Assembly (NCBI GenBank): GCA_005784505.1
Contig: VCAZ01000008.1
Coordinates: 6,249,763 to 6,313,762 of the forward strand
Reading direction: 5' to 3'
From: Bagarius yarrelli
Taxonomy: Eukaryota; Chordata; Actinopteri; Siluriformes; Sisoridae
Length of the DNA: 64,000 nt
Below the pieces are notes generated by a model. The model worked only from the letters and a program-made list of their open reading frames with translations. It ran no database searches and was not told the DNA's origin. Both the position numbers and the translations under genes were made by a program. This document shows, piece by piece, positions 20,788 through 35,700 of this stretch (position 1 is its first letter; every line of letters begins with the position of its first letter).

Positions 20788-23700
20788 CTAAACACACACA
20801 CATTAGTGAGTGCATTGTGGGTAAACTTTCTGATCTACACACATGCTACGCAAAGTCACGAGAGACAAATCCAATCCAGAGTTACTATAAATCAGTGATG
20901 TGACTAAATTAGTGCCCCCTGCTGGAGTAAAGGTGTTAATACAGGAGGCTCTCAGCTGAATAATGGTGAGCATTATTACAAAATGACAAGAAATTAATTC
21001 ATTGTAAAGGTATCAGTGCTACAGAATTATTCTTTTTAATGAAATGACTCACTCTGCTGCCTGGAGCTTTTCCTGTCTTCTTCACAGGGTTGTAATCTTC
21101 CTCTGACTCCGAGGGCTTCCTCTTCCTCCCCCTGCCTTTGGCTGGGCCTTTCAGTGAAGGAGCAGATGGAGGGTTTTTAGCTGCCGTGTCTGAGTCCGAG
21201 TCCCACACGGAAATGTCAAGTTTCTTGGGTTTGGCTGGAGGTTTCCGGGGTTTCGGTGCTGCTTCTGTAGGCTTTTTAGCTGTAATGAGGGAAGACAAAA
21301 AACGATGATGGAACTTGTGTTTACTACTTTGCAAACACTGAAACCCACATAACTAAACTGCTGTTTCCGCTCCATTCTACTTGCCTTGTTTTATTTACTG
21401 TTGGTTACTTGGTTGCCCCTACTTGGCGTTTGTTTTTGTTTTATTTTGGGGGGGGGGGTTTTCTTGCAAAAGATTTGCTTTACGTTAGAATGGGAACCCG
21501 CCTGCTGTCTGTAGAGCCTGGTTATTTTTCTCTGACTGTCCTTATTAGGAAATTGGTAGCACAGTAGTTAAAGTGTTAGACTGCTAATCAGAATATTGTG
21601 GGTTCATTTCCCAGCATCATCCAAACTGCTGCTTCTGGGCCCCTGTACAAGGCCCCTAAACCCTCAACTTGAATGAGGGTGTCTCAGTGCCAGAAATGTA
21701 AATGTCATAAATCAAGTTCTCCTTGTTGAATAATTTCACATCTCACATCTTTTCACATGGATGACCGTGTGTGTGTGTGTGTGTGAAAATGCAGGAAGAT
21801 TTATGAATGACTTCAACCAGCCTATCTAGGTGTGAAAGTGAACATGTAGAATCATTTTTGTTCTAAAACTCGGCCCAGGTAGCAGAGCTGAAGATGTTGA
21901 GGTTTTAACGCGGTTGTACAGGATTGGGAAAGGATTCATCAGGGGGACGGCTCATGTTAAATGTTTTGGGGAGAAAGGAATGTATAGAGGAGGGATAGTG
22001 AATATATCGGTAGGAGGATGTTAGAAATGAAGCTACCAGGCAGAAGGCAAAGAGGAAGACCAGAGAGGAGGTATATGGATGAGATAAAATAACGAGGGCA
22101 TGAAGTTAGTGGATGTGAGTGAAGAGGATGTAGAGAATAGGGTTAGGCGGAGACGGATGATTCACTGTGGCGACCCCTAAAGGGGAACAGCTGAAAAGAG
22201 AAGTCGACTCTGCCCACTGACTTACGTCTAGTAGTGGACATTTTGTTCTTTTTGAATTTTTAAGCCATTATTATATTTCTGCTGTACAGTACAGAGGACA
22301 TCCTGGATGCAAAGCTTTTGACCCTGCATCCAAAATGGCCACCATAAGAACAAGCACATTTTATGGAAAGGACTGACTTTTGAAACTGAAATTGTCATGC
22401 GATCCACTACAGTCAATATCCTGTAAAATTAAAATAACAATACAATATAAGAACTCTCAATAGCTGAACGTTTTAAACCTTAAAAAAAGTAAGAAAATTA
22501 AGGCATTTTTTTGTCCTGGGTCTCCTGAGGATATGAAATGTGCTGGCTGACATGTGGAATTAGAGATCAGCAGCAGTTTTAGTTTTAATTGTACCTTTTT
22601 TAACAGGAGAGGGTTTGTCGAAGGCCGAGCTGCTGGAATAGGAGGAGAAAACTGCTCCCCTGTCATCATCACTGTCTGACTTCCCTTCTGCAACACACAG
22701 TAAATACAGACTCATGATATTTATATCAAAAGTGCATGACGACTATTTTAAACTGAGCCACACACACACACACACACACACACGCATACGCACCACTGTC
22801 ACTGCTCTTTTCTGAGTAGGTGTGTTTGGATGAAGAGAATATGCTCTCCGGCTCTTTCTTCTTCTTGGCTTCTGTGTTAGACCTTTAAACACACATCATT
22901 AACACAATTAACTCAGTTTAAAGTAACAACATGACAGAAAAAAAATCTCTATTAAAGATCTTAAAAGTTTTAAGTAGCCAATTAAAAAATAATACTTTTA
23001 ATGTAGAATATTGCAAAGGAATGAAACATCCTATTTCAGATGTCAGTGATTTTTACAGCTCTCTCCACTGCGCTTGCCTGTATCTCTATCACATGTTTGA
23101 CATGTTTGAGATTTCACGTGTCATGTGACGACAGTAATGACCGACAACGGAGGAGGAATTAGTGCTCGACAGGCAATTTTTCGAACCCTACTACACTACA
23201 ACCCTAAAATAATATAATAATAAAATCAGAGTATGGAGCGGCTGCAGGAGTGAAACATGCACATACGGAGTGATTGCTGGTTTCGGAGGGAAAATATCAT
23301 CGTCGTCTTCATCGTCATTGTTGTTATTCTGCGTAGTGCTAAAGTTCTCCTTATAGGAGTGGACTGGTGAAGCTGGTGGCTCGTTATCCTGTTCTTCATC
23401 TGCCTCGTCCTCTTCCTCCTCCTCAGAAAAGTCAAAGGTGTACTTGGCTTTTGCGGCTGTAAAACAAAACCGAGTTTCTTTTACAAATTGATGTAAAAAA
23501 TGACTGACAGTATTTCACAAATAACTAAAATGTACTTAACAAAAGTATTTTATAATAACTTCAATAATACAGCGATGCCTTGACTTACGAATTTAATTCG
23601 TTCCAATGGCGGCGCTCATAACTCAAATTACTCGTATGTCATATCAATTTTTACCATTGAAATGAATTGAAATGCTATTAATCCGTTTCGCCCCCCCGCC

Positions 23701-26700
23701 ATAACACAATTTTTTGTTACATGTTTTTTAAGACAGTAAAAATGTACTTATAAATAACAACTATTGTATAAAAAACAATACAATAGAATTTACTGCAATA
23801 AACTGTTTTTATTAAGTATTAGCGGTGCAATGGACCTCAGTTGATCCATGGTCTGTACGGATCACAACCCACAGTTCGGCCTGCGCTTGGCCCGCGGATT
23901 AATTGCTAATTTTTTAGCTTGCGGATTTATATTTGTATTTTAAAGATTGCAAAATAAAAGACAATTTTACGCTGGCTAGCGTAGAAGCAAAAAAGATTGA
24001 AAAGCCTCCCGCACCGTTCAAATCGCACGCATGGGAGCATTTTGGCTTCACGGGCTAAAGCGATAACCACATCTATCTGGAAATTTATCGCTGCAAGATC
24101 ATGCCGGAACTTTAAGAACAGGGCTACAAAAAGCCACGTAACTGTGACTGCTCACTACATCACCAGTAGTGGGAAAAGAACGGTGCTACAGACACCCCGG
24201 CACAGCCAACGCATAAATCTAGCGCAGGTACTGACGGAAGAAGTAGCAGAGTGGAAGTTAAAGAGGCACAATATCAATTTATTTCTTGTAATAAAGCAAA
24301 TTATATTTGGCTTTTCCCCTTTTTTGCCAAACCGAAAAATTATCCTATTCATGACTCAAAAAACGTGATGTGATTCAAACCGTGAGTTTTGTGATCTGTT
24401 GCACCCCCGTTGCAGCGGTTGGGTATCTGAAGCTTTCCTTTTCAATCCAAACCAAATAGATTATTTCTTTCCAAGAAGTGTGATTACGCGCACTTCAGTT
24501 GCACTCATCTTTTATCATACAGCTTTAATATTTTAGTTAAAAAAAAAAAAGAACGGAACTGCATAGAAGAGTAAATGGGGAGAGGATATACACACACCTG
24601 AAGCTCTCCTGGATGTCGTGTCTCGGGGAATAACCGGCTGTTCACTGTCTTCCAGGTCGCTGTCGGACTTTTCGTCATCGTCTGACCAGGGGTTTCTCTT
24701 TTTCGCTTTTTTGGGTGTGCCCTTCGCTGTGCCTGGAGTCTTCCTCTGTCTAGGTGCACCTGATTGGATGACAATTAGTTAAGTCATCTATAAATGATAT
24801 CTTCTAAACTCTAGTATATGATCCACATGTCAGGTTAGAGGCCGTTTATATATGGCGCCTAAAAACTCATGAAAAAAATACTAGAGTGCTGCTTGCGTAA
24901 GCTGAATTCTCTGGATTTTGAATCAATTCACAAATGTTAAAATTTCTAAATGTTAATTGATAGGGGGATGTTGGCAAAACGCAATAGAACAATAAAGATA
25001 GACGTGCAAAAGGTGCAATATGTGAACGGCCTCTAAGACTTCAATGGCAAAGTATTTGTGGTGTTCGTTTTTTTTACCAGGTTCCTTCTTCTCTCTTTTA
25101 ACACGTGGGGCTTTGGGTTTGGCTCCAGGGTTTGGCAGGCCAGACGGTGAGATCATTGAATTGTCTCCTGCAGCACCGTTAGCTTCCAACATGCTGTCGT
25201 CATCAAATTCCACCTTCACTGACACCTCCGAATCACCCTGGAGGATAGACACACTTAAGCAAATTCTACTAAAGGAATTACATATGCATGTACAGTGACT
25301 GGATAAACAACACACTTTGAAAAATAAAAAACTCCACTAAGATGTCTGTTGCATAGAACATTTGCCCCGTTTACATGGAACACTATATTCTGATTACAAT
25401 TATTTTAAAAGTCCAATCTGAATAAAAATGCTCCATGTAAACACCCCTATTTCAATCGGATTTGACCAAGTCGGAATGACCAAAAAGTCTGCATTTACAA
25501 ATTTATGGCATTTTGGAAGATGCCCTTATTCAGAGCGACTTACATCTATCACTTTTATACAACTGAGCAATTGGGGGTTAAGGGTCCAGCAGCGGCAACT
25601 TCGTGGTACGGAGAATCGAACCCTGAAGTCCCAATTAGCAGCCCGACGCCTTAACCACTGTGCTACCACTTCATTAATGCTACTAAAGTTTACACAATGC
25701 AGTACACTTTTATTAGGTTTTGTAAATATGTTGTAAATGTTATTTAAAGTCTGTTGTTGCTACAAACTCCTGCTTTATTTCTCATACCTTCTTCTTCTTG
25801 GTCATCTTCCTGGAGGCGTCAGCTTTCATGGCAAGTGTGATCTGAGGCTCGACTCTCCGGCCGAATGGCGACGGCAGTGTCTCTTCCAGCTGGATCTTCT
25901 TCGCTTTGGGTTTGCCCACCTTGCCTTTAACCAGCTTCACTCCCTTACCCATGCTGTTGTTTTCTCGCTCTTGCTCCTCCACACGCTGACACGTAAAAAA
26001 TACAGGGGAGAAAGGGGATTTGCCTTAATAAGCGAATAGACACAAATGTACTCATACAGAGTAGCCCAAAATATGACCCTAATTATGAAACAAATACAAA
26101 TCATGTAGTGCTACTGAAAGCACAAAAACATTATGGAAGTGCAAAGACACTTTGGAGACATTTTTTCACAAAGATCCACCAATGTGTCGCATCATTACTC
26201 GCATCCGAGATAAGTTAAAATCAGATAGATAAAGTCAACTCAATTATGTCAACTTTTAACAATTTTTTAACACATTTTTTAACAAAATATGTGAAAATTT
26301 CACTGGCCATATTTTAGTAAATAAACTAAAATTTGTTGTTAGGCCAAAATCATTAGTGAAATTGTTGTTTTGTGATTGGAGTTTATAATTTGTGTAGGGT
26401 TTAGTTGCTTAGAGGGCTGTTTAAAAATATCGATACAGCTAACTATTACGATTATTACGATATCATGACAGTGCATCGATATTCTAACCTCCAGTATGGA
26501 GGTATATTTAACAAGCATGTCGGGGAAAATAAGGGCGCCTGCAACTTTGTATTTGTTGTATTTTTAGCTATTTGTTTTACATTTTTAAAAATCTTTTTGA
26601 AGCATTGCAATATGTACTGTACTGCAATATATCGTGTATTTTAATTACTACTGCACTGCCACTTCTGTACTTTGCACTACCTTATCATTATGCATCTTTG

Positions 26701-29700
26701 CACAATCTATAACTATCTATTGTTACACCTCTATATTCTATCCATATACCTTCTGTACATTATTTACCCCCACCTCTGTAACTATCAACCCCATACCCTA
26801 TTTATTACACTGATATTTATTGTAAATAAGCCACTTATGCACTTCTGGTTAGATGCTAACTGCATTTCATTGGCTCTGTACACGTACCTTGCACAATGAC
26901 AATAAAGTTAAATCTAATCTAATCTAATCTAATCTAATCTAATAAACTGTATCGTGACCTACGTATTATGATTCTAATTATTGCCAATAAACAGGTTTAG
27001 TTGTTTAGGGCAGAACACAGCTGTGTTGTTTAACACTCACGTCCAGCTCCTCAATAAACACAGCCAGGTCTCCTTTCCACAGATCCTCTGAAGATTTTCT
27101 CTGCAGATCATTTAGTTCTGCTTTCTGAAATTACACAACAAGCAACACACAGAACAACACAATTAAATGTGTACGCAGGCAAAGAAGTATTTATTATGGT
27201 TATTAGCGTAAGACAAAAAGCATATCAAACTCATTAGCAGTCTCTTTACACTGCACTTTATGTACTTTATGTAACATAATGAGGCTGAATATATGGTAAA
27301 ATAATAAACAGAAATTGGAAACTAATAATTCATTACTTTTTGGAAATTAATAATACAATTAGTATTATTTAATTAACAGACAAAACCGTGTTTATACTTG
27401 CATTATACTTAATAGGGTTCAAGTTAAATATACGTTCATTGATTTTATTTTACATTATTGAATTCAATGCTATTTAGATGGGAGCAGCATCTGTGCGTTT
27501 ATCAAAAAAAATCTAATAAAATACCCCAAATGTTACTTATTACTAAATATAATTTTAAACTGTGTCATTAGTATTTGGAATTTCTATAATATTGTAAAAA
27601 AATTCATTAAATGAAATTGAATAAATTAAGCAGCAGGTTGTTGCATTACGGATTTCCGGACAGGCAAACTCGTGGAGAGTTACTCCGCAAGTTTTTAGGC
27701 AGGCATGTTCGCAGGCACAACAAAGAGCAGTTGCCGGGCAACGCCGCCATGCTAATCAGGGAAATGTGAAGAGAAAAAAGGAAAAGAGAAAATAAAGAAA
27801 AGACAATAAAGAAAAGAGAATAAAAAAAGGGAAAGAAAAGACAATAAAGAAAGAAAAGGAAAGAAAAGACGAAAAGAAAAGAGAAAGAAATGAAAATAAA
27901 GAAAAGAGATTAAGAGAAAACTGAAGATAATACCTTTTCTTTGTTTATAAAGAGAATTTTGGTTGTCTTTGTTGTTGTAAAGCGCAAAAGAGATTTCCGT
28001 TTAGTTATAAGTTTGTTATTTATAATGATTCTCTCACCCCAAGTACCAAGCACTCATTTCTTTCCTGTCTACCATAATTCCCACCGAAATAGACCTCTCT
28101 CCTGCTTGTTTCTGCAGATGGGCTCTAGAATAACATCTAGTGCGCGCCCCGTGAGTGCACAGGTGGGGCCGTCTTAATTCTTAATACCTTCATGCAATTT
28201 GAGTAAATGAACTCTGTTTCAGTTTAAACTATAGTTTTAACCTACAATCTATTTATCCGGTTTAGTATTTTCAGTTGTAATGTACCTTCATGTCTCTTTG
28301 TTTAAGGAGATCCTCCACCTTCTCCTTGGTCAGGCACCACAGAGGCATGTTGAGGATGTAGTTAAAGTTAGGACCTGAAGAGGAGCCGGAGTCCACTGAG
28401 CTGTCACTCATGTTGCCATCATTATCCTCATCCTCCAGAGCCTGAGGAAACAAACCAAGTGAATAAGTGGGGATGGTGGGAATAACAGAATATCAAGCTG
28501 AACATCATATATCAGATCCTTTGAAGTGGTGTAATTCTTTAGCACATAAAAAAATACTGACATGTGAGTATAAGACTTTTAGAAAAATTTATCTTATGAA
28601 ATTGCTGTTTTGAAAAAAAGTCTTGTATTTTCTGTATCGCTGCGTCGGCCTGTTGCTTGCATAACTTTTTAGCCAATGATTTTATTGCTTTGAGAATTAA
28701 GTATTTCACACTGTAAGTTGTTCCTTTTAATTGTAATTATTTCTTGACAACTGAAAAAGATAAATCCTGCCAAGAACATCCGTTAATATCTCATACTCTT
28801 ATTTAATAACAAAATGCATCTGAAATGTCTGAATTACCACAAATGACGTCTATGTCAAGCTGTCTTCAAAAGAACCTGGATACATCAATGTCCTGATGTG
28901 ATGTCTGTGTGTATTCTGTACCTTCTCTTGAGCTTTGGTCCAAGCTGCTACTGGGTCAGACTCGTACCCTCTCTGCACCAGCATCCGGATCAGATCTCTC
29001 TTACTCTTGTTCTCTGGAATACAGTTAAAACCATAAGACTTACTATAAAAACATGGATTGGTGGAGACGAAACTCACACAATAAAAAAAAATCCTGGCTG
29101 AGAAAATAGATTTACAGCATTTGGCAGACGCCCTTATCCAGAGCGACTTACATTTATCTCTTTTATACAATTGAGCAATGAGGTCTAAACATCTCCATCA
29201 GCAGCACTGAAACTATAAAGAGTTATGGGCTGGAGTTATTGTCGTGATACTATTATAACCAATCGACACACAGCAATAGGCCGATAACTGATAAAACCCA
29301 CCGTTAATATTGTTAGCCAGCATAAAAACATGGATCATTGGTTTTATATGCTTTTATCTGTTTTTATTTAAACAGAAACTTTATTGAATTAAGGAATCCC
29401 ACCGATTGAAATCTTTCCTTCGATCTTCTCGAGCACAAAGCGTGCCTGATTGGAGAGTTTTGCTGACTCGGCACCCAGACTTCCAGCCAGCCAGTCCTTC
29501 CTCAGTTTGTAGTAGTGCAAGCGCAGCTCAAAGAACTCCTTTAGTATATCGGTCACAGATTCGTACCTCTTCAGACAGCCCATGTGATCAAAAAGCACCT
29601 GCGTAAAATAAAAAATATATTTTTTAAAGATATATTTTTTAGCCACTTCTTCTTTTATTAAGTTTATAGGTTAGTAAGCAGGGGTGGTCCCAGAGTCCTT

Positions 29701-32700
29701 CAGTTTAGCTGCATTAATGCTTTCTGAATTAGCTATTTATATACGGAGCCCAGCATGTGACGTGCGGACAAAATATACAATAGTGTTATTAGTAACTGTA
29801 TAAGCCCACCTAAAAATGGAATTGTAAAACCGCCCCTGACAGTAAGTAAAGAGAGAGAGATAGATAGAGAGAGAAAGAGAGATCCACTAGCTGGGAATCT
29901 AACTCGGGAGGGCAGTGATGCCAAATACGTTGACGTGCTACCCACTAGGTTAACGTAAAAACTCACCATTGAGTTGCAGGTAAGAGAAGACTGCAGCTTG
30001 AAGACTTTGTGGAGGCCTGCTGCCTCAGCCTGGGCCAGCTTCTCCTCCGTCATACGCACCACAAACTTCACCGTTGTGTCTGTGTGATACTCTTTATAGT
30101 CATTGATGAGTGCTGGAGTCTTGTCTGTTCCCTGTAACATGGGCTCCAAAACTGACTCTTTGTATGCCTGCATGAAAAAAAAAAATTGAGGAAATTATTC
30201 CTGGAATAAGACCCTGAGCCAAGGGAACACGGTGGGCAATGAGAAATCTGTGTGGTATACTAATTTTTTAATCCTTTCTGTATAATACTGTACAATCTGT
30301 AAAACCTGAATGAACAGAATAATGCCAGAAAATAATTAAATTTAGGATAGACCTAAAATAGTTACGCATACCTGAGTCCATGTGCGTATCGGAAGCTCTG
30401 TGATTTCGATGGTGTTCTTGTCGAGGACGGAAACCTCACCACTGACCACATACTGGTTCTGGCCCAGCTCATGAATCACTCCCTTAAAGTTCTTATAGCT
30501 GGGAAGCTACACAATGCCACAAAATAGAAAACGTGTAATCTCAGTAATCTCACCTAACACAACATTTACTTAAAAAGAGTCTGCATGTGTATTTGTTGTG
30601 TAACGCTTTTACCATAGGCAAAGGATCCTGGTGCTCCAGCATGCGGTTTATATTGTTAACGATCTCTCGTGGGTCGTAGTTGGAAATCTTGCAAGCCCAA
30701 CCGGTCCCGATACCCTCTGCTCCGTTCACCAGCACCATAGGGATTATAGGAATGTACCACTCTGGCTCCACCTTCTGGTTGTCATCGTAAAGAAATTTGA
30801 GCAGGTTGGAGTCCAAAGGCGGGAACAGAAGCTTGGCCAGTGGACTGTTAAAGAGCGAGAGAAAAGCACAGACAGCAGCGGGAAAGTGTAAGAGAGGTAT
30901 AGAGCAGGAAATTTTAACCTTTTATCACAGTTTTAATTGTTTTTATTTTTTACGAACTATTTTTTTCCTAGTGATGCAGTCATAACTCTTTGAAAACGTA
31001 TGTAAATATGTTTACTTTTGTTTCTTTGAGACTATTTAAATAGAATCAAAAGACATAAGAGGCTAAGAAAGGTCTGGCTTAGATAAACTAGATCAAACTA
31101 GAGCTTTTTTTTTAATAAAACTCTTTAAACCTATTTTCTATAATGAATCAAATATGTTTTTCACGCAGTAAACATCTTTAACTCACACAAAAACCTCTCG
31201 ACAAACCTGAGCATAGTGAAAATGTAACGAGGGCTGGCCGCGTCTTTGCCGCCGTTGATGCGGGTGCCGAACTGACCCAGGGGCTGCAGGATGTTGACGT
31301 TGTTGCTACCGACAAAGTTCTGAGCCAAGTTGACGATGGTCATCATTAGAGCTTGCTGTTGATGACATAAACATAATTAGTTTAATGCCTTTTTCTGTTT
31401 GTTTAGACTGAAATAGGTACTTACGCAGTGCCTTAGACAGAACTATAAATGTTATGGTAAACAAAATACCTTACAGACACACACAAACAGACACACACAC
31501 ACCTCGCCGTGATGGTAGGCAGACATCTCTGCTACTGAGCCAGCCAGCTGAGCCACTTTTACCTCCCTCTTATCGTTTCTCTTCAGGCAGGTAAACAACA
31601 CTTTCCTTTGACCTGGCTTTAGACCTGCACACAGACACACACACACACACCGATAAACACATCAAGCCGTCAGACACTCAGTTATTTTGTACTTATGTTC
31701 ATGCTCCCTACACGTATATTTTCCATTTCACAAACAGCAGAAAATGTCTTGCTGCCACACACTTATATACAAACACACCCTCAACCCGTGTCACTGATAT
31801 GTGTAACATTGTATAGGAGTCGCACCATCAACCAGAGACGGAATCGACCTTTCGTTGTCGGAGTTGGAGAAGAGAATCAGCTCTTTGTTGATGAAGTCGT
31901 TGTAGGACAGGTGCCGAGTTGCCGTTCCATACAAGTATTTCTGCAACACAAAAAAAAACGATGTGAGAATGATGTGAGCCAACAGGGTACATGCTATTGT
32001 TAGAAAATCCCAAACTGATTTTTACACAAGAAAGACATTTGGCGAAAAAATTATTTGCCTAAATCGTCTTTAGAAGCATGGAAAAGTCTCACCTCAGGCA
32101 GACCGTGCATCCTCCTCTGCCGCCGGTCCTCCATAAAATTAGTGAGCCACTCTTTTCTGTCATCTGTCTTCTTTTTGCTGAAGGCCTTTAGAAAGAGGAC
32201 AAACAAGCACCGCAAAAAGATGAATAAACAGTCGCCTGCTTAAATTTTGACGCAGACAATACAAGGATACGATGCTTCAAACTGTTATATTACATAATAT
32301 CCAAAAGTGATGACCAAAGCCTTCTAAATGTGTTTACACTTTGCAGCTTTCAGTAGTCTTTTACAATCATGCTTGTCAGACTGCAAGAACCTGATCACCA
32401 TGTTACTGTACTGTACAATCTCAGTTCTCAGAATGTCAGATCGTATGACAGTCAAGACGAGAATACCAAACGCCTCACGGATTGATGATGTAAAACTCTG
32501 GGTGAGTCTTATTGTGTGCGTCAGGTGTTAATACACACAATAAGACTCGCCCGGAGTTTTACATCATTAATCCGTGAGGCGTTTGGTATTCTCGTTTTCT
32601 CTCTAAATGGTATCTAGACTTAACAAAACAACATCTGTAGCCCTCAATTTTGCTCATGAGGGGAAGTGGTGGCTCATGGTTAAGATGATGGACTGCCAAC

Positions 32701-35700
32701 CCAAAGATTGTGGGTTCAATTCCCAGCTTCACCAAGCCACCACTGTGGACCCCTGAGCAAGGCCCTCAACCCCTAATTGCTCAGGTGTATAAATGAGATA
32801 AATGTAAGTCGCTCTGGATAAGAGCGTCTGCCAAATGCTGTAAATGTCTCATGACACGCCTTAATAAGTTTCTCTTCTTATTGTATTGTTCACCGGACTC
32901 CTTTCAACATTTTCCCAAGGTGGATTGAAGTTGCTGTGCTAATTTCGTCATCAGGTTCAAATCTCCTATTGGTTGTTGGTTTGAGGGTCGTTGTAGAAGC
33001 CACACTGCAGGAAAGTGTCTGAAATATTCTGAATTTCAGTGAAGAAAATAAATTATTGCAAAGGTAACAGATTTTAGCATAGGATCTATTAGGATTTCAA
33101 ACGTTGTCTCGAACGACCAAATCATGGCCAAATTTGCACAGTGTAAAGTCTGCTTAACTCTAACAAAAGTAGCATGTGGCAGTAAGTAAAAGACAAAATT
33201 GCTGGTTGAAAGAAAAAACTAGATCAAACAAAAAAAAACACATTTATTATTTTGGGTTCTTATGGCCAATTCGCATCCATCAGGAAGCACTTTCCAATCC
33301 CCAAAAACAACCAGGGACGATAAATGCTATCCTGCTCCATGTGTGCAGCATCAAGTGATAGTGTAACACACACAAAGAAAACCATTATCCACCCACCTCC
33401 ACATTCAAGAGCTCACAGTTATGATTGCCCAGTGTTTCTGTGATTGATAAGGGGAGGAGAGACATTATGGTCTTCTTGTCTTTCTAAGAACACAGCCATT
33501 GGGCTGCTGGAATGTCTCTGCCACAGGTCACGAATGATATTGAATCAGGATGATTTTTATCTTGTGATCACAGTAGGAAAATGAATGTAATTTGTTTCTT
33601 TCCACCTCTAAAACCTACCAAAGTGATGGCAGCATCGTCCTCTGTGCCTCCATACTTGAACATAATCCGATGTCTATCCATATCAGCAAAGTATTCCTTC
33701 GCCTCTTTACTCGTGCTGGTACCCAAACCTGTGGCATCCCATTACTTATTATACATCATGAATTTATCATAGGATCAGTATATATGTGCATTTACTTTTA
33801 TTAATATAATACTGTAAAATTAAAAACCAACAAACCTTTGTAGTACTTTATGTGCCATGTTTTGTAATTCTCTGTTTGTTTCTTCCACTCGTCAAACTCG
33901 GGAATGCTGTAGAAGGAAACTTCCTGTTTGTTCTTAGTGGCCTGTACACACAGCAATTAATGTTAACACTGAATTCCAATCTGATGTTAGTCTTATAATA
34001 ATGAATGTTAAATATCACGGTTTGTACTTTGACAATTGGGGTGATGAACTCCTCCAGAAATGTGTGCTTTAGAAGAGATGGCCAGTTATGATGAAAGAAG
34101 TTGATGAGCAAGCCCTTGATGTGCGAGCCGTCCTGATCCTGATCGCAAAAAATAAATAAGTAAATAAATCAGCAATCGTTTTTGAATGGAATCGGAGGCA
34201 CAGACATGCGACAGATTATAACATGTTTAAGACGTAACATACCTGATCTGTCATTATCATGATTTTGCCGTAACGTAGTGATTTTAGGGATTCTGCGTCA
34301 TCGTAGCTCTTCTTATACTGCAAGCCGACAATCTTGATGATGTTGTTGATTTCAGCATTCTCCATGATCTTTAAACAAAAACACACAATTAAACTGACCA
34401 ATCATATTCGTTCATATTCTTTTTAGTGTCTTATTACAGGCGTTTCTTTCTTCTACTGTAAAACTTTTTTCTTTTTTAAAAAAAAATATATTATAAAATC
34501 ACTAACAAACTTTGCTCTCCATATATTTCAGTCCAAAAATACATTCACATGTACCAATCTGAGGTTTTTGAAGTTTTAAGTTTTCATTAAATAAACATGA
34601 CAGTAAGTGAAGTGAGAAAGAGAAAGAATGGGATGGGATTGGAAAAAAGTCCACAAGCCGGAATCAAGTTTGGGACCCACTATATGCCATATACGTCAAA
34701 ACACCTCACTAAGTAGTCTCACGTAGCCAAACCTTCAGACAGACGGCAGAAGGACTGGGAACCTTGGCTGCTGTGTTTACTAAGCAATCAATGACATTTT
34801 GTTCTGCGTCATGTTTAGGGGTGTGGAAATGTCCTCACTATAACAGACCAGTATGTAAGCAGTAAATCTTCTATTCACAATCATCTAAAATATGTACAAA
34901 ATCAATTATTTCAACATTTTGTATCAGAGGATGATTTCGAACTCGATCTCTTAAAGTATCACAGCTAAGTGTGCCTTATGTATCAGTCGTTCAGGCAACG
35001 GTCTGTGTACGTAGCGTCTGAGGCTGAGACTACCCGCTAGACTACTATGCTGACCGGTTAGGTTATTAGGTTATCGCATATTAACCCAGTATGGTTACGC
35101 TTTTCTTTATTTTTTTTTGCTAATTAAGGTTTGTGTGCAGATAAACACCTGAATGAAATCTGTTTATTATATAACCCCTATCAGCTGATTGTGCCTAAGC
35201 TCTTAATTGGCGAATCTCAAACAAGGCGCTTTACTTGAACACCCTGGGAGGGTTGTTGCCTAATTATTGTTGCCTAATTATTCTCTTTTTTTGACTTCAG
35301 TCAGTTAAAATTAGAGATTTCAACAATAGATTTTATGGAGCATCAAAATATTTAAAGTTCTGTATCCCCTAAACAGTTCCTTACTCTTGATTCTTTGTGT
35401 AATTTCACCTAGAAACTAAAGACTTGTACCCAGGTCCTGCTGCTGCTGTCATAAAGACACTAACCCGTACTCATATTACACACAAAGCCCTGTCTGTCTG
35501 TCTTTATTTCTCTTCTTCTGTACATTATAATGAACTTTATTCAGAGTCAGACCTGGTAGCTTTTTTAGGGGGCAGGGTGGCTCAAATGGTTAAGGTGCTG
35601 AGTTGTTAATCTGAAGACCAGAAACCACCTGGGTTCAAGCCCCACCTCCGGCAAGTCAACCACTGTTGGGTCCTTGAGCAAGACCCTTAACCCCTCCTGC

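Noticed and set aside
23997..24368. 123-codon plus-strand ORF as a gene
   Set aside because: It is an out-of-frame reading of a decayed hAT element; the BED-like frame is broken by stops.
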